45,219 nucleotides of DNA from Burkholderiales bacterium (GTDB taxonomy: Bacteria > Pseudomonadota > Gammaproteobacteria > Burkholderiales > Burkholderiaceae_B): the NCBI GenBank assembly GCA_021300475.1, contig JAJTDO010000034.1:1-45219 (forward strand). Reading direction: 5' to 3'. Below the pieces are notes generated by a model. That model was not told the origin of the DNA. It saw only the letters and a program-made list of their open reading frames with translations, and ran no database searches. A program made the translations under genes and the position numbers. Shown piece after piece: positions 1-9,591 of the stretch; the stretch's first letter is position 1, and each line of letters begins with the position of its first letter.

Positions 1-390
1 GCTCAGCTTGACGGTGCGCTGGCCGGTGGTGGCGGTGATGGTGGTGGCAGTGCACCAACTGGCACTCCGTTGGATGCTGTTTTGGGACCCGTTGCTGATG
101 CTGCCGGTGGAGGTGGCGGTGATGGTGGTGGCAGTGCGCCAACTGGCACTCCGTTGGATGCTGTTTTGGGGCCCGTTGCTGATGCTGCTGGTGGAGGTGC
201 TGCTGCACCAGCTTCAATTGATCCATTGGATGCGGCCATTCAAGCCGCAGAAGGCGGTTTGCTGGGTTCTCCTCCCCAAGGTCTGCCCACCGACGGTGGT
301 GGCGACCTGCTGACTTCAGTCACTTCTGGTATTTCCAGTGTGTCTGGTGGTGCAGATGCGCCTGTGTTACCCCCGTCAAATTTGGGTTGA
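1..390 (+). CDS. Gly/Ala/Asp-rich tandem-repeat protein (5' end outside window)
   Basis: The frame is open from base 1 to a TGA at 388-390, so the N-terminus lies upstream of the window. The visible 129 residues are low-complexity. Two 28-residue units rich in Gly and Asp carry the core TGTPLDAVLGPVADAAGG and are followed by a less repetitive tail (about residues 65-129) rich in Gly, Ser and Pro. There is no recognisable enzymatic domain and no cysteine in the visible part. The core resembles the GTPLDM..PLNDAAAGG repeats of the next gene, so the two are probably paralogues. An intrinsic terminator follows 20 bases after the stop. Function is unknown; a structural or surface role is only a guess from composition. 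Confidence 0.7.
   Translation, partial: AQLDGALAGGGGDGGGSAPTGTPLDAVLGPVADAAGGGGGDGGGSAPTGTPLDAVLGPVADAAGGGAAAPASIDPLDAAIQAAEGGLLGSPPQGLPTDGGGDLLTSVTSGISSVSGGADAPVLPPSNLG
25..192 (+). repeat. Two tandem copies of an 84-bp coding repeat
   Basis: Copy 1 (25-108) and copy 2 (109-192) are direct repeats in phase with the reading frame. They differ at only four bases, all at third codon positions (GGT/GGA, GCA/GCG, GGA/GGG, GCC/GCT), so the 28 encoded residues are identical. This means either recent duplication or homogenisation with protein-level constraint. More copies may lie upstream of the window. Confidence 0.9.
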
Positions 391-407
391 GATATTTGCA
401 GTCTGAT

Positions 408-433
408 GAAAAGCCGCCTTCGGGCGGTTTTTT
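408..433 (+). terminator. Intrinsic terminator after the first repeat-protein gene
   Basis: A CCGCC / GGCGG stem with a TTCG tetraloop is flanked by an A-run and followed by eight T residues. It lies 20 bases after the stop codon of the upstream gene. Confidence 0.85.
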
Positions 434-547
434 TATGCTGAGTAATTTTTTTTTGAAAAATTGAATCCAAATTTCCCAAGGTGTCGGTAATACGCTTGAA
501 CGGTACAGAAATGTACTGACAAGACAACCTTCCTGGAGATTAACGAA

Positions 548-1287
548 ATGAATCAGCAACCCACCCAAGTCGAAAACAAGTCAAAAGAAGCCGCTGCATC
601 TTCCGTACTCAAAACCAACCCAGTGATCGCAGGAATGGCGAAAGCTCAGTCTGGTTTGAACGCAGCACTGAGCGCTCTGATTGCGATGGAAGCGGTTGCG
701 GAAGTGCAAGAGTCAGGTGAAGACGCGGTTGAAGCGGTGGTTGAAACAACAACGGACGTTGTGGCTGAGGCAGCAGAAGAAGAGGGTCTTCTTTCAGGCC
801 TGTTTGGCGGAGAGATATTGGCTCTGGGAGCTCCCGCTGCGGGCGCTGTGGCTGCGGCCGGTGCAATTTCAGCGGTTGGCGGAAGCAACTCAGAGGGAGG
901 CGAGAGCGCAACAGCCGATGCATCGGGCCCGTTCCCTTCAACTGGCACGCCTGCTGACATGGCTCTTGCTCCGCTCAATGACGCAGCCGCTGGGACATGG
1001 CTTTTACCCCCTTGAACGAAGCCGCTGCCGGCGGTAGTGGTGGTGGTGCTGATGCAGGTGCTGGCGGTCCATTTCCTTCAACGGGAACGCCTCTGGACAT
1101 GGTTTTTACGCCGTTGAACGACGCGGCCGCCGGTGGCGGTGGCGGCTCGAGCGCCGAAGGTCCGTTTCCTTCAACTGGAACCCCGCTTGACATGGCGTTT
1201 GGCCCCATCAACAGCGGCATCTCAACTTTGGCGGATGCGGGCGCCGACTCTCCTTTGGCACCCGTTGTGACGCAAATTCCAGTCTGA
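548..1287 (+). pseudogene. Second Gly/Ala-rich repeat protein, frame-broken near 990
   Basis: ATG at 548 follows a GGAG ribosome site at 535-538. The first frame runs to a TGA at 1013-1015 and the downstream frame (codons in phase with 997) to a TGA at 1285-1287. The N-terminus (about residues 1-50) is helical and alanine-rich. It is followed by an acidic Val/Glu/Ala stretch, a hydrophobic Gly/Ala segment (about residues 95-122) and then repeats of GPFPSTGTPxDM..PLNDAAAGG. The repeat pattern continues across the frame change: the first frame ends in PLNDAAAG and the second resumes at DMAFTPLNEAAAGG. The missing piece is therefore the second half of one unit plus the start of the next, which looks like an out-of-frame deletion between repeats or an assembly collapse. 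It is a paralogue of the gene ending at 390. Function is unknown. Confidence 0.65.
926..1218 (+). repeat. Imperfect GPFPSTGTP-type repeats, about 93-bp unit
   Basis: Units begin at about 926, 1066 and 1159; the spacing of the last two is exactly 93 bp (31 residues). A partial unit (DMAFTPLNEAAAGG) sits at about 994-1065 after the frame break. The consensus is GPFPSTGTPLDM.F.PLNDAAAG followed by a variable Gly/Ser/Ala linker. The core GTPLD and the AAGGG linker are shared with the repeats at 25-192. Confidence 0.8.
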
Positions 1288-1289
1288 TA

Positions 1290-2075
1290 TTACTCGGACA
1301 TACCACCCACGACTGCGTTGAAACCGGCGTCGACGTGGGTGATTTCAGCTGTAATGCCTCTGGCCAGATCAGACAGCATGAAAGCAGCCACATTGCCCAC
1401 GTCTTCAATGGTCACATTGCGACGCAGCGGCGCAGCCTTTTCCACCGACTCCAGAATTTTGCTGAACCCCTTGATGCCGGCAGCAGCCAGCGTTTTGATA
1501 GGGCCTGCTGAAATACCGTTGGAGCGAATGCCATGCTGGCCGAGGCTTTCAGCCAAGTATCGCACTGCCGCTTCAAGCGATGCCTTTGCAAGACCCATGG
1601 TGTTGTAGTTGGGTACAATTTTTTCAGCCCCGAGATAGCTCAAGGTCAAAATACAACTCTCGCGACCTTTCATCATAGGGAAAGCCGCCTTGGCCAAAGC
1701 CACCAGGCTGTAGGAAGAAATGTCGTGTGCAATCCGGAACGCTTCTCGACTGGCGCCCTCCAGGAAATCGCCAGCAATGGCTTCACGGGGGGCAAACGCA
1801 ATTGCATGCACCAAGCCGTCTAGTCCATCCCATTGACCTGAAAGTTCGCCAAATACGCTTTCAATCTGAGCATCGTCGGAAACATCGCAGGGAAATACCA
1901 GTGTTGATCCGAAATCGGCAGCAATTTCAGTGATTCTGTCTTTGAAGCGTTCGCCTTGGTAGGTAAACGCGAGTTCTGCACCCTGTGCGTGGCAGGCACG
2001 GGCAATGCCGTAGGCGATGGAGCGGTTGGACAAGACGCCGGTGATCAATATTTTTTTGCCTTGGAGAAATCCCAT
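1290..2075 (-). CDS. fabI: Enoyl-[acyl-carrier-protein] reductase (NADH) FabI
   Basis: FabI catalyses the last reductive step of each fatty-acid elongation cycle in the cytoplasm (trans-2-enoyl-ACP to acyl-ACP). The 261-residue length matches the family. Visible hallmarks are the N-terminal Rossmann segment [17 protein letters not shown] and the catalytic Y-x6-K motif as YNTMGLAK, preceded by the SYLGAEK segment with the second conserved tyrosine. The [10 protein letters not shown] loop is also present and the C-terminus is intact. On the minus strand ATG at 2075 has an AGGAG site (complement of 2086-2090), and a TATAAT-like -10 lies at 2124-2129. The gene is convergent with the repeat-protein gene, with only two bases between stop codons and no obvious terminator between them. 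Confidence 0.97.
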   Translation of the reverse strand: MGFLQGKKILITGVLSNRSIAYGIARACHAQGAELAFTYQGERFKDRITEIAADFGSTLVFPCDVSDDAQIESVFGELSGQWDGLDGLVHAIAFAPREAIAGDFLEGASREAFRIAHDISSYSLVALAKAAFPMMKGRESCILTLSYLGAEKIVPNYNTMGLAKASLEAAVRYLAESLGQHGIRSNGISAGPIKTLAAAGIKGFSKILESVEKAAPLRRNVTIEDVGNVAAFMLSDLARGITAEITHVDAGFNAVVGGMSE

Positions 2076-2190
2076 GTGTTTTCTGCTCCTGAGTGAACAA
2101 TCGAGTTTGAAATATTTTTTGCCATTATAGGGTCATAGGCTTTATTTGGCCGTTGAAACCTCAGTTCAACGGCCATTAAAGCGACAGCGT

Positions 2191-2218
2191 TTGACAGGCT
2201 TGGCCACTTCCGTATAAT
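2191..2218 (+). promoter_or_regulatory. Consensus sigma-70 promoter for tRNA-Val (and probably thrS)
   Basis: A perfect TTGACA (2191-2196) and a perfect TATAAT (2213-2218) are separated by 16 bases. The expected start is a few bases before the tRNA 5' end at 2231. No terminator clearly separates the tRNA from thrS, so the promoter may also feed the thrS operon. Confidence 0.9.
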
Positions 2219-2230
2219 TGCGGCTTCTTT

Positions 2231-2307
2231 AGGCGCGTAGCTCAGTTGGTTAGAGCACCACCTTGACATGGTGGGGGTCGTTGGTTCGAATCCAATCGCG
2301 CCTACCA
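2231..2307 (+). tRNA. tRNA-Val(GAC)
   Basis: A 77-nt cloverleaf with 7-bp acceptor stem AGGCGCG / CGCGCCT, D-arm GCTC...GAGC, and anticodon stem CCACC / GGTGG enclosing loop TTGACAT (anticodon GAC). The T-arm carries GTTCGAATC-type sequence, the discriminator is A, and CCA is genome-encoded (2305-2307). An inverted repeat ACCAAGC / GCTTGGT (2304-2310 / 2318-2324) begins in the CCA end and may aid 3' processing. Confidence 0.97.
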
Positions 2308-2408
2308 AGCTTTCTTGGCTTGGTACTCCTTATATTGTCACCCTTGTGTGGGTGCACTCTGTTTAAACCCCTGTGGTACAAATGCCTTAAACACAGCAAG
2401 AGGGTGCT

Positions 2409-4319
2409 ATGCCAATTATTCGTCTTCCAGATGGTTCCGAACGTTCTTTCCCTGCACCGCTTACAGTGGCGGAGTTGGCAACCAGCATAGGCACGGGTTT
2501 GGGCAAGGCAGCACTCGCTGGCCGAGTCAATGGAAATCTTGTAGACACCTCATTTCTGTTGGCTGAGAATGCCGATGTGGCCATCGTCACCGACAAAGAC
2601 GCTGACGGGCTTGATGTTATTCGCCATTCCACCGCCCACTTGTTGGCTTATGCCGTTAAAGATCTCTTTCCTGATGCACAAGTCACCATTGGCCCTGTGA
2701 TTGAAAACGGCTTTTTCTACGATTTTTCTTACAAGCGGCCCTTCACCAATGACGACCTCACAGCCATCGAGGCCCGTATGGTCGAATTGGCCAGAAAAGA
2801 CGAGAAGGTCAGTCGCGAAGAATGGATGCGCGACGACGCTGTTAAGTTCTTTCACAGTATTGGCGAGAAATACAAAGCCGAAATCATTGCAAGCATTCCT
2901 TCCAATGAACCCATTTCCTTGTACCGCGAGGGCAATTTCGTCGATCTTTGCCGCGGTCCTCACGTGCCTTCCACCGGAAAGCTGAAGCATTTCAAGTTGC
3001 AAAAGCTGGCGGGTGCTTATTGGCGTGGTGACTCAAACAATGAAATGTTGCAGCGCGTCTACGGCACCGCATGGGCCAAGAAAGAAGATCTTGAAGCCTA
3101 TTTGCACAGGCTTGAAGAGGCCGAAAAGCGCGATCACCGCAAACTGGGCAAGCAACTCGATCTGTTTCACATGCAGGAAGAGGCGCCGGGTTTGGTGTTT
3201 TGGCATCCCAAGGGTTGGGTGATTTGGCAGCAGGTCGAGCAATACATGCGCAAGGTATACCAAGACACCGGTTATCAAGAGGTTCGCTGCCCCCAGATTC
3301 TGGACAAAAACTTGTGGGAACGTTCCGGCCACTGGGCCAACTACAAAGAGAACATGTTCACCACGGAATCTGAAAAGCGCGATTACGCGCTAAAGCCCAT
3401 GAATTGCCCTGGGCACATTCAGGTGTTTAATTCCGATCTGCGCTCTTACCGTGATTTGCCTTTGCGCTATGGCGAATTTGGCGCCTGCCACAGAAACGAA
3501 TCGTCTGGTGCATTACACGGCATTATGCGTGTGCGGGGCTTTACTCAGGACGACGGCCACATTTTTTGTACTGAAGAACAGGTGCAGGCCGAGGTGGCTG
3601 ACTTTAACCAGACCGCCATGCGGGTATATGCAGATTTCGGCTTCAACGATATTGTTGTGAAACTCGCGCTACGTCCTGAAAAGCGACTCGGCAGTGACGA
3701 CACTTGGGACAAAGCTGAGGCATCCCTGCGAAATGCGCTTTCCGCCTGCGGTATTGTGTGGGAAGAATTGCCGGGCGAGGGCGCTTTCTATGGTCCTAAA
3801 ATTGAATACCACATGAAAGACAGCATCGGCCGTTCCTGGCAATGCGGCACCATTCAGGTCGATTTCCAGTTGCCCGGGCGTTTGGACTGCGAATATGTTG
3901 CAGCTGACAACACCCGCAAAACTCCTGTGATGCTGCACCGTGCAATCGTCGGCTCCATGGAGCGTTTTATTGGAATTTTGATTGAAAATCATGCAGGTGC
4001 GTTGCCCTCATGGTTGGCGCCGGTACAGGTGGTGGTCGCCAATATCACTGAAAATCAGGCTGAATATGTGGAGTCCATCACCCAATCCCTGAAAAAACAA
4101 GGAATTAGGGTGCAATCTGATTTGCGAAATCAGAAAATAAACCTTAAAATCCGTGAACATAGTCTGATGAAGCTTCCCTACCTGTTTGTGGTGGGTGACA
4201 AAGAGCGTGATTCAGGTTCGGTGGCCGTGCGTGCCCGTGGTAACAAAGACCTCGGAGTTATGGACTTCAACGACGCTGTGGCAATGCTGCAGCGAGACAT
4301 AGAGTCCAAAGGTCTTTGA
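2409..4319 (+). CDS. thrS: Threonyl-tRNA synthetase
   Basis: Charges tRNA-Thr with threonine in the cytoplasm. The 636 residues match the family. In order: the TGS domain (1-60, [14 protein letters not shown] start), the editing domain (about 65-225, with the conserved [11 protein letters not shown] histidine segment and a [12 protein letters not shown] cysteine/histidine site), and the class II catalytic core (about 240-530). Zinc-site motif MNCPGH, motif 2 [21 protein letters not shown] and motif 3 [17 protein letters not shown] are visible. The anticodon-binding domain occupies about 535-636. ATG at 2409 follows AGAGGG. It is the first protein gene of the thrS-infC-rpmI-rplT-pheST-ihfA block. 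The 101-base leader after tRNA-Val also holds a short CACCC / GGGTG hairpin (about 2339-2354); I see no clear tRNA-like operator. Confidence 0.98.
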   Translation: MPIIRLPDGSERSFPAPLTVAELATSIGTGLGKAALAGRVNGNLVDTSFLLAENADVAIVTDKDADGLDVIRHSTAHLLAYAVKDLFPDAQVTIGPVIENGFFYDFSYKRPFTNDDLTAIEARMVELARKDEKVSREEWMRDDAVKFFHSIGEKYKAEIIASIPSNEPISLYREGNFVDLCRGPHVPSTGKLKHFKLQKLAGAYWRGDSNNEMLQRVYGTAWAKKEDLEAYLHRLEEAEKRDHRKLGKQLDLFHMQEEAPGLVFWHPKGWVIWQQVEQYMRKVYQDTGYQEVRCPQILDKNLWERSGHWANYKENMFTTESEKRDYALKPMNCPGHIQVFNSDLRSYRDLPLRYGEFGACHRNESSGALHGIMRVRGFTQDDGHIFCTEEQVQAEVADFNQTAMRVYADFGFNDIVVKLALRPEKRLGSDDTWDKAEASLRNALSACGIVWEELPGEGAFYGPKIEYHMKDSIGRSWQCGTIQVDFQLPGRLDCEYVAADNTRKTPVMLHRAIVGSMERFIGILIENHAGALPSWLAPVQVVVANITENQAEYVESITQSLKKQGIRVQSDLRNQKINLKIREHSLMKLPYLFVVGDKERDSGSVAVRARGNKDLGVMDFNDAVAMLQRDIESKGL

Positions 4320-4366
4320 TACGTGCAAGTGCGGCTTTTTTATTGGAATTTCAAGTGAGGTGAACC

Positions 4367-4888
4367 ATCGCCACAGATAAGTCGCATCGCATTAACGGAG
4401 AAATCAATCTCCCCGAAGTGCGTTTAATAGGGTTGGAGGGGGAGCCGTTGGGTATTGTTAGAACCAACGAAGCGCTCCGTATGGCAGAAGAAGCCAGTGT
4501 TGATCTCGTAGAGATTGCGCCGCAAGCCGTACCTCCCGTGTGCCGCATCATGGATTTTGGCAAGTTCAAATACCAAGAGCAAAAGAAAGCGCACGAAGCT
4601 AAGCTCAAACAGAAGCAGATTCAAGTCAAGGAAATCAAATTCAGGCCTGGTACGGATGAAGGCGACTACTTGGTGAAACTGCGTAATTTGATCAAGTTCC
4701 TTGAAGAAGGCGATAAGGCGAAGATCACCTTGCGCTTCCGCGGTCGGGAAATGGCGCACCAAGAATTCGGTACGCGTCTTCTTGAGCGTGTGAAGGCTGA
4801 CCTCGAAGCTTACGGGCAAGTCGAACAGTTCCCGAAGATGGAAGGTCGCCAAATGATCATGGTTTTGGCTCCCAAGAAGAAAAAATAA
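4367..4888 (+). CDS. infC: Translation initiation factor IF-3, rare ATC start codon
   Basis: IF-3 binds the 30S subunit, prevents premature 50S joining and proofreads start-codon selection. The conserved N-terminal sequence [19 protein letters not shown] begins before any ATG, GTG or TTG. In this frame a TGA stop lies at 4361-4363 and the first standard start is GTG at 4418, well inside the conserved domain. ATC at 4367 follows a GAGGTG ribosome site (4356-4361) at normal spacing, so it is the supported start and gives 173 residues, the normal length. A non-canonical AUU/AUC start is a known hallmark of infC, because IF-3 discriminates against it and so represses its own synthesis. The N-domain (about 1-80), lysine-rich linker helix and C-domain ([14 protein letters not shown]) are all present. 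Confidence 0.95.
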   Translation: MATDKSHRINGEINLPEVRLIGLEGEPLGIVRTNEALRMAEEASVDLVEIAPQAVPPVCRIMDFGKFKYQEQKKAHEAKLKQKQIQVKEIKFRPGTDEGDYLVKLRNLIKFLEEGDKAKITLRFRGREMAHQEFGTRLLERVKADLEAYGQVEQFPKMEGRQMIMVLAPKKKK

Positions 4889-5017
4889 ATCTTGGTGCCG
4901 CAAGCATGCAGTTCGGGTTGCCTTAACCGGCAAACCGGATGCGCATAAAAGAAGTGTGTACGGGTTTTACAAGTGCTTCGAGGAAGACACCTGCACGCAT
5001 GAACTAAGGAGCATTAA

Positions 5018-5215
5018 ATGCCCAAAATGAAGACCAAAAAAGCGGCTGCAAAGCGCTTTGAGGCGCGCGCAAGCGGATCGATCAAACGCGGTCAAGCTTT
5101 CAAACGCCACATCCTGACTAAAAAGACGACCAAGAGCAAACGTCAATTGCGGGGTTCAGCAGAGGTGCATCCAAGCAACCTCGGCCACGTCCGTGCCATG
5201 TTGCCTTACGCCTAA
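5018..5215 (+). CDS. rpmI: 50S ribosomal protein L35
   Basis: A 65-residue, strongly basic ribosomal protein with the family signature [14 protein letters not shown] at its N-terminus and [14 protein letters not shown] in the middle. ATG at 5018 follows AAGGAG. It lies 129 bases after infC and 18 bases before rplT, the usual IF3-L35-L20 order. In other bacteria L20 represses this pair by binding the infC-rpmI region. The spacer here could host such a site, but I cannot show it. Confidence 0.97.
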   Translation: MPKMKTKKAAAKRFEARASGSIKRGQAFKRHILTKKTTKSKRQLRGSAEVHPSNLGHVRAMLPYA

Positions 5216-5233
5216 ATCAGTCAGGAGAAATAA

Positions 5234-5599
5234 ATGCCAAGAGTCAAACGTGGTGTAACGGCACGTGCCCGTCACAAAAAAGTCATTGATGCTGCAAAAG
5301 GCTACCGTGGTCGCCGTGGTAATGTCTACCGCGTCGCCAAGCAAGCAGTCATGCGCGCCGGGCAATACGCCTATCGCGATCGCCGCAACAAAAAGCGTGT
5401 TTTCCGTGCCTTGTGGATCACCCGTATCAACGCAGCAGTGCGTGAAAACGGTTTGAGCTACAGCGCATTCATCAATGGCCTTAAGAAGTCCGCCATCGAC
5501 CTCGACCGCAAGGTTCTGGCCGACATGGCTGTGACAGACAAAGCCGCATTTGGCGCAATTGTTGCCAAAGTGAAAGTTGCATTGGGCGTTGCCGCATAA
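5234..5599 (+). CDS. rplT: 50S ribosomal protein L20
   Basis: 121 residues, very basic. The N-terminal [17 protein letters not shown] and the [18 protein letters not shown] segment that threads into 23S rRNA are unmistakable. The globular C-terminal domain includes [21 protein letters not shown] at 5234 has an AGGAG site. L20 is needed early in 50S assembly and is the known autoregulator of the rpmI-rplT pair in well-studied species. The gene is followed by a strong hairpin before pheS. Confidence 0.98.
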   Translation: MPRVKRGVTARARHKKVIDAAKGYRGRRGNVYRVAKQAVMRAGQYAYRDRRNKKRVFRALWITRINAAVRENGLSYSAFINGLKKSAIDLDRKVLADMAVTDKAAFGAIVAKVKVALGVAA

Positions 5600-5618
5600 A
5601 GGTCAACATCCTTGTCGC

Positions 5619-5668
5619 AACCCGCGGTGAGCCAACGGGGTTCTTAATTTATTAAGACCCCGTTTTTT
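5619..5668 (+). terminator. rplT terminator / possible pheS attenuator
   Basis: A long hairpin AACGGGG...CTTAA / TTAAG...CCCCGTT (5634-5664) is followed by a T-run, giving a strong intrinsic terminator. An upstream AACCC (5619-5623) can pair with GGGTT (5638-5642) inside the terminator's 5' arm, so a competing antiterminator fold is possible. pheS starts only about 27 bases after the T-run, leaving little room for a promoter of its own. Expression of pheST therefore probably depends on read-through. Confidence 0.75.
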
Positions 5669-5694
5669 ATTTTGAATTACATCAAGTTTGCCCA

Positions 5695-6693
5695 ATGTCC
5701 GATTTGAACGCCCTGATAGAAGAAGCACGTCTTGCATTCGAGCAAGCCACAGACCCCGCAGCCGTTGAAAATGCGAAAGCGCGTTTCATGGGTAAAACCG
5801 GAGTCATCACCGCGCTGATGAAAGAAATGTCCAGTCTTTCACCCGAGCAGAAACGTTCGCGCGGTGCAGAGATCAATGTCGTCAAACAGGCCATCGAAGC
5901 CCTGCTCAACGAACGGCGACAGGCCCTGGCAGATGCAGCGCTCAATGCGCAGCTCGCCGCCGAGTCCATTGACATTACACTTGCCGGCCGCCGCCGCGGT
6001 TCAGGCGGGGTGCATCCAGCCATGAAAACACTGGAGCGCATCGAGCAAATTTTTAGCACCATTGGTTTTGATGTGGCCGACGGTCCTGAGATCGAAACCG
6101 ATTTTCACAACTTCACCGCATTGAACACGCCGGACAACCATCCCGCCCGTTCGATGCACGACACGTTTTATGTCGAAGGCGGTCACTTGTTGCGCACTCA
6201 CACCTCGCCCATGCAGGTGCGGTATATGCAAACACATCAACCGCCCATCAAGGTGATTGCCCCTGGTCGCGTTTATCGTGTGGACAGCGACGCAACCCAC
6301 TCACCCATGTTTCATCAGGTTGAGGGCCTTTGGGTCGCACAAGACGTTTCGTTTGCGGATCTTAAAGCGGTTTTCATGGACTTCCTGCAGAAGTTTTTTG
6401 AAACAACAGAGCTCACGATTCGGTTCAGACCCTCTTTCTTTCCTTTCACGGAACCATCCGCTGAAATCGACATGGCGTTCACCTCCGGACCAAACAAAGG
6501 CAAGTGGCTGGAAATTGCCGGTTCAGGACAAGTGCATCCTAATGTGCTGCGCAGCGTGGGCATCGACCCAGAGCAATACACCGGTTTTGCTTTCGGTGTC
6601 GGCCCTGACCGACTGACAATGCTGCGCTACGGAATCAACGACTTACGTCTTTTTTATGAAAATGATCTCCGCTTTTTGAAACAGTTCGCCTAA
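5695..6693 (+). CDS. pheS: Phenylalanyl-tRNA synthetase alpha subunit
   Basis: Catalytic subunit of the alpha2-beta2 class II enzyme that charges tRNA-Phe. The 332 residues match the family. The N-terminal coiled-coil (about 1-90) is followed by the catalytic core with [28 protein letters not shown], motif 2 [23 protein letters not shown], and motif 3 [22 protein letters not shown] at 5695 has no strong Shine-Dalgarno sequence. It is followed by pheT after 44 bases and is preceded by a hairpin-terminator that may attenuate expression. Confidence 0.98.
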   Translation: MSDLNALIEEARLAFEQATDPAAVENAKARFMGKTGVITALMKEMSSLSPEQKRSRGAEINVVKQAIEALLNERRQALADAALNAQLAAESIDITLAGRRRGSGGVHPAMKTLERIEQIFSTIGFDVADGPEIETDFHNFTALNTPDNHPARSMHDTFYVEGGHLLRTHTSPMQVRYMQTHQPPIKVIAPGRVYRVDSDATHSPMFHQVEGLWVAQDVSFADLKAVFMDFLQKFFETTELTIRFRPSFFPFTEPSAEIDMAFTSGPNKGKWLEIAGSGQVHPNVLRSVGIDPEQYTGFAFGVGPDRLTMLRYGINDLRLFYENDLRFLKQFA

Positions 6694-6737
6694 TTGGCGC
6701 CCCGTGATCTACACGGTTTGATCGACGAGAATTGAAT

Positions 6738-9152
6738 ATGCAGTTTGCAGAATCCTGGTTACGTAGTTTTGTAAATCCCGACTTGTCTTCGGAAGCCTTG
6801 GCCGAGTTGCTCACCATGGCGGGTTTGGAGGTTGAGGAACGGCGACCTGCCGGAGCCGCTTTCTCCGGTGTGTGCGTCGCACAGGTTAAAACCACCGCCA
6901 AGCATCCCAATGCCGACCGCCTGACGGTTTGCGAGGTAGATGTGGGCGACGGGGGGTTAAAACAAATTGTTTGCGGTGCCCCTAACGTGGCGCCGGGAAT
7001 TAAAATTCCTTGTGCTTTGCCGGGTGCTCTGTTGCCTGGTGGTTTTGCCATTAAACCGACAGTCATGCGAGGCGTGGAAAGTGGTGGCATGCTTTGTTCT
7101 GCCAAAGAACTGGGTGTGTCGCAGGAATCTGCAGGTTTGATGGTATTGCCGGAAGATGCGCCCGTGGGCGCCAGTATCCGCGACTATCTTGCACTCGACG
7201 ACGTCGTGTTGGTTTTAAAAATGACCCCCAACCGGGCAGACTGTCTTTCTGTGCAAGGCGTTGCCCGTGAAGTCTCAGCATTGACCCATGCCCCCTTGTG
7301 CTCGCCTGAAATCAAGCCCGTCGCAGCCTCAGTAGACGATCGTCTTGAGATTGCTATTGCAGATAAAGACTTGTGTGGCCGTTTTTCTGGTCGGGTCATT
7401 CGTGGTGTAAATGCAGCTATGCCCACACCGTCTTGGATGAAGCAGCGACTAGAGCGAGCAGGGCAACGCAGTATTTCTGCGCTGGTCGACATCTCCAATT
7501 ACGTCATGCTGGAGTTGGGACGACCGTCCCATGTCTTCGATCTTGCAAAAGTCACTGGACCGCTGACAGTGCGTTGGGCCAAGTCTGGCGAGTCGCTGGA
7601 GTTGTTGAATGGCAACACAGTTGAACTGTCAGCCGATATCGGCATCATTGCTGATGTCAATGGCCCCTTGGCCATGGCGGGCATCATGGGTGGGCAAGGT
7701 TGTTCGGTCAGCCTTGAAACCACGGATGTTTATCTGGAAGCGGCGTTTTGGTGGCCAGCCGCTATTGCTGGCAAAGCACGCCGTTACAACTTTTCTACCG
7801 ATGCGTCCCACCGGTTCGAGCGTGGTGTTGATTTTTCAAGCACTGCGCTGCACCTTGAAAGAATTACGGCGCTCATTCTTGAGGTCTGCGGCGGTCAAGC
7901 AGGCCCCGTGGATGACCAAATCGTGGCTTTGCCTGCGCGTACTGCAGTCAGTATGCGCTTGGGCCGTGCAGAAAAAATCATCGGCATGTCGCTTCAGGCT
8001 GACCAAGTCAAAGATATTTTGCAGCGGTTGGGTTGTGAACTCAGCGTAACAGGGCAGGGGGCCAACAGCGTTTTCACAGCCATTCCTCCTGCGCATCGTT
8101 TCGATCTTCAAATTGAAGAAGACCTCATCGAAGAAGTGATTCGCGTCATTGGCTATGATCGCTTGCCGTCCAGACCTCCGAAGGCCGAGGTGGTAATGCA
8201 GTCAGTGTCTGAAACCCGTCGTCCCCTGCACGCTGTAAGGCATGCTGTGGCTGCGCTGGGGTATCAGGAAGTGGTGAATTTCGGATTTGTACAGTCAGAT
8301 TGGGAATTGGATTTTGCTGCCAACACAGATCCGGTTCGTCTTTTGAACCCGATTGCAAGCCACTTGGAAGTGATGCGCTCCACCCTGATGGGCAGCCTGT
8401 TGGCCAACTTGAAACACAACTTAAGTCATCGCGCAGACCGTGTTCGTGTTTTTGAGGTGGCGAGGGTTTTCAAGAAAGATATTTCGGTGGTGGCGGGTCC
8501 CATGTCTGTTGCCGGTTTTGATCAGCCTCGCAAATTGGCTGGTCTGGCTTATGGGTCTGCAGATCAGGCGCAGTGGGGCAGCAGTCAGCGAGCCATCGAT
8601 TTTTTCGATGTGAAGGGTGATGTTGAATCGCTGTTGCCTAAGCAGGCACGCTTTGAGGTTGCCTCCCATCCAGCTTTGCATCCTGGGCGCAGCGCCTGTG
8701 TCTGGGTAGAGAGTGTTAATGTCGGCGTCATAGGGCAACTGCATCCAAAGTGGGTGCAAAAGTATGAGTTGCCCATGGCGCCCGTGCTGTTCGAGTTGGA
8801 TTTCTCAGTGTTGCAGAATTTGAACATGCCGGTTTATGAAGAGGTTTCCAAGCAACCGATTGTTCAGCGCGACCTCGCATTGGTGGTTAAAAATGAGGTG
8901 TCTGCGCAACGGGTGATGGACGCCCTTCATCGTGGTGCTGCCGAGCAAGCGCAATGGTTGAAATCCTTGTTTCTCTTTGACGAATTCAAGCCAAAAGAGG
9001 AGGGCAAGGGGCTGAATCTTAACGAAAAGAGTTTGGCGTTCCGCATTGTTTTGCAGGACAGCGAAAAAAGTATAGAAGAGGCTCAGGTAGAATTGTTGAT
9101 GAAAAAAATGATTGCCTCGGCTGCCGCGATGTGCGGCGCTTATCTGCGATAA
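6738..9152 (+). CDS. pheT: Phenylalanyl-tRNA synthetase beta subunit
   Basis: Beta subunit of PheRS, which carries tRNA-binding and editing functions. 804 residues from ATG 6738 ([14 protein letters not shown], the family N-terminus); an in-frame TTG six bases upstream is less likely. Visible regions are the EMAP/tRNA-binding domain (about 40-150, [18 protein letters not shown]), the B3/B4 editing domain (about 210-400), B5 (about 405-475), the degenerate synthetase core with RFERGVD and [19 protein letters not shown], and the C-terminal anticodon-binding fold with [12 protein letters not shown]. The GACGAGA segment before the ATG is a modest ribosome site. It is followed closely by ihfA, the usual order. 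Confidence 0.98.
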   Translation: MQFAESWLRSFVNPDLSSEALAELLTMAGLEVEERRPAGAAFSGVCVAQVKTTAKHPNADRLTVCEVDVGDGGLKQIVCGAPNVAPGIKIPCALPGALLPGGFAIKPTVMRGVESGGMLCSAKELGVSQESAGLMVLPEDAPVGASIRDYLALDDVVLVLKMTPNRADCLSVQGVAREVSALTHAPLCSPEIKPVAASVDDRLEIAIADKDLCGRFSGRVIRGVNAAMPTPSWMKQRLERAGQRSISALVDISNYVMLELGRPSHVFDLAKVTGPLTVRWAKSGESLELLNGNTVELSADIGIIADVNGPLAMAGIMGGQGCSVSLETTDVYLEAAFWWPAAIAGKARRYNFSTDASHRFERGVDFSSTALHLERITALILEVCGGQAGPVDDQIVALPARTAVSMRLGRAEKIIGMSLQADQVKDILQRLGCELSVTGQGANSVFTAIPPAHRFDLQIEEDLIEEVIRVIGYDRLPSRPPKAEVVMQSVSETRRPLHAVRHAVAALGYQEVVNFGFVQSDWELDFAANTDPVRLLNPIASHLEVMRSTLMGSLLANLKHNLSHRADRVRVFEVARVFKKDISVVAGPMSVAGFDQPRKLAGLAYGSADQAQWGSSQRAIDFFDVKGDVESLLPKQARFEVASHPALHPGRSACVWVESVNVGVIGQLHPKWVQKYELPMAPVLFELDFSVLQNLNMPVYEEVSKQPIVQRDLALVVKNEVSAQRVMDALHRGAAEQAQWLKSLFLFDEFKPKEEGKGLNLNEKSLAFRIVLQDSEKSIEEAQVELLMKKMIASAAAMCGAYLR

Positions 9153-9192
9153 TAATGGTACAAATAAAATGATGATGGAAGAAATGGGTCAC

Positions 9193-9576
9193 ATGAACGT
9201 CGAGAAGAGTATTTCGGACGCACTCAAAGATGCCAGAGTTGATTTTGACGCGGAGGAACTTCTCGGTTCTACGCTGACAAAAGCAGAGTTGGCAGATATG
9301 TTGTTTGACAGTTTGGGTTTAAACAAGCGCGAAGCCAAAGACTTTGTTGATGCCTTTTATGAAGAATTGCGCAAAGCTTTGGAGCAGGGCGCATCGGTCA
9401 AGTTGTCTGGTTTTGGAAATTTCCAATTGCGAGACAAACCCCAGAGACCTGGGCGCAATCCAAAAACCGGAGAAGAAATTCCAATTGCGGCCCGCCGCGT
9501 GGTAACTTTCCACCCGAGCCAAAAATTGAAGCAGATGGTTGATAACTCTGCCTCTTCCCAAATTGCAAGAAACTAA
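9193..9576 (+). CDS. ihfA: Integration host factor alpha subunit
   Basis: IHF-alpha pairs with IHF-beta to bend DNA in recombination, replication and sigma-54 transcription. The core [60 protein letters not shown] and [13 protein letters not shown] is intact, including the proline of the DNA-intercalating arm. The start is uncertain: in-frame ATGs lie at 9169, 9172, 9175, 9184 and 9193. I choose 9193 because GGAAG lies about ten bases upstream. The protein would then have about 127 residues, with an acidic N-terminal extension of roughly 25 residues, as is common in Burkholderiales. It lies directly after pheT. Confidence 0.93.
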   Translation: MNVEKSISDALKDARVDFDAEELLGSTLTKAELADMLFDSLGLNKREAKDFVDAFYEELRKALEQGASVKLSGFGNFQLRDKPQRPGRNPKTGEEIPIAARRVVTFHPSQKLKQMVDNSASSQIARN

Positions 9577-9591
9577 TTGGAGTTCTAGCGC

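Noticed and set aside
646..978. Long open frames antisense to the repeat gene
   Set aside because: They arise from the GC-rich, Ala/Gly-codon composition of the sense strand and have only low-complexity sequence.
2304..2354. Hairpins after tRNA-Val as a terminator or riboswitch for thrS
   Set aside because: There is no T-run after either stem and no recognisable riboswitch core.
9169..9192. Earlier ATG codons of ihfA (9169-9184)
   Set aside because: They lack a convincing ribosome site; ATG 9193 has GGAAG upstream. They remain possible.
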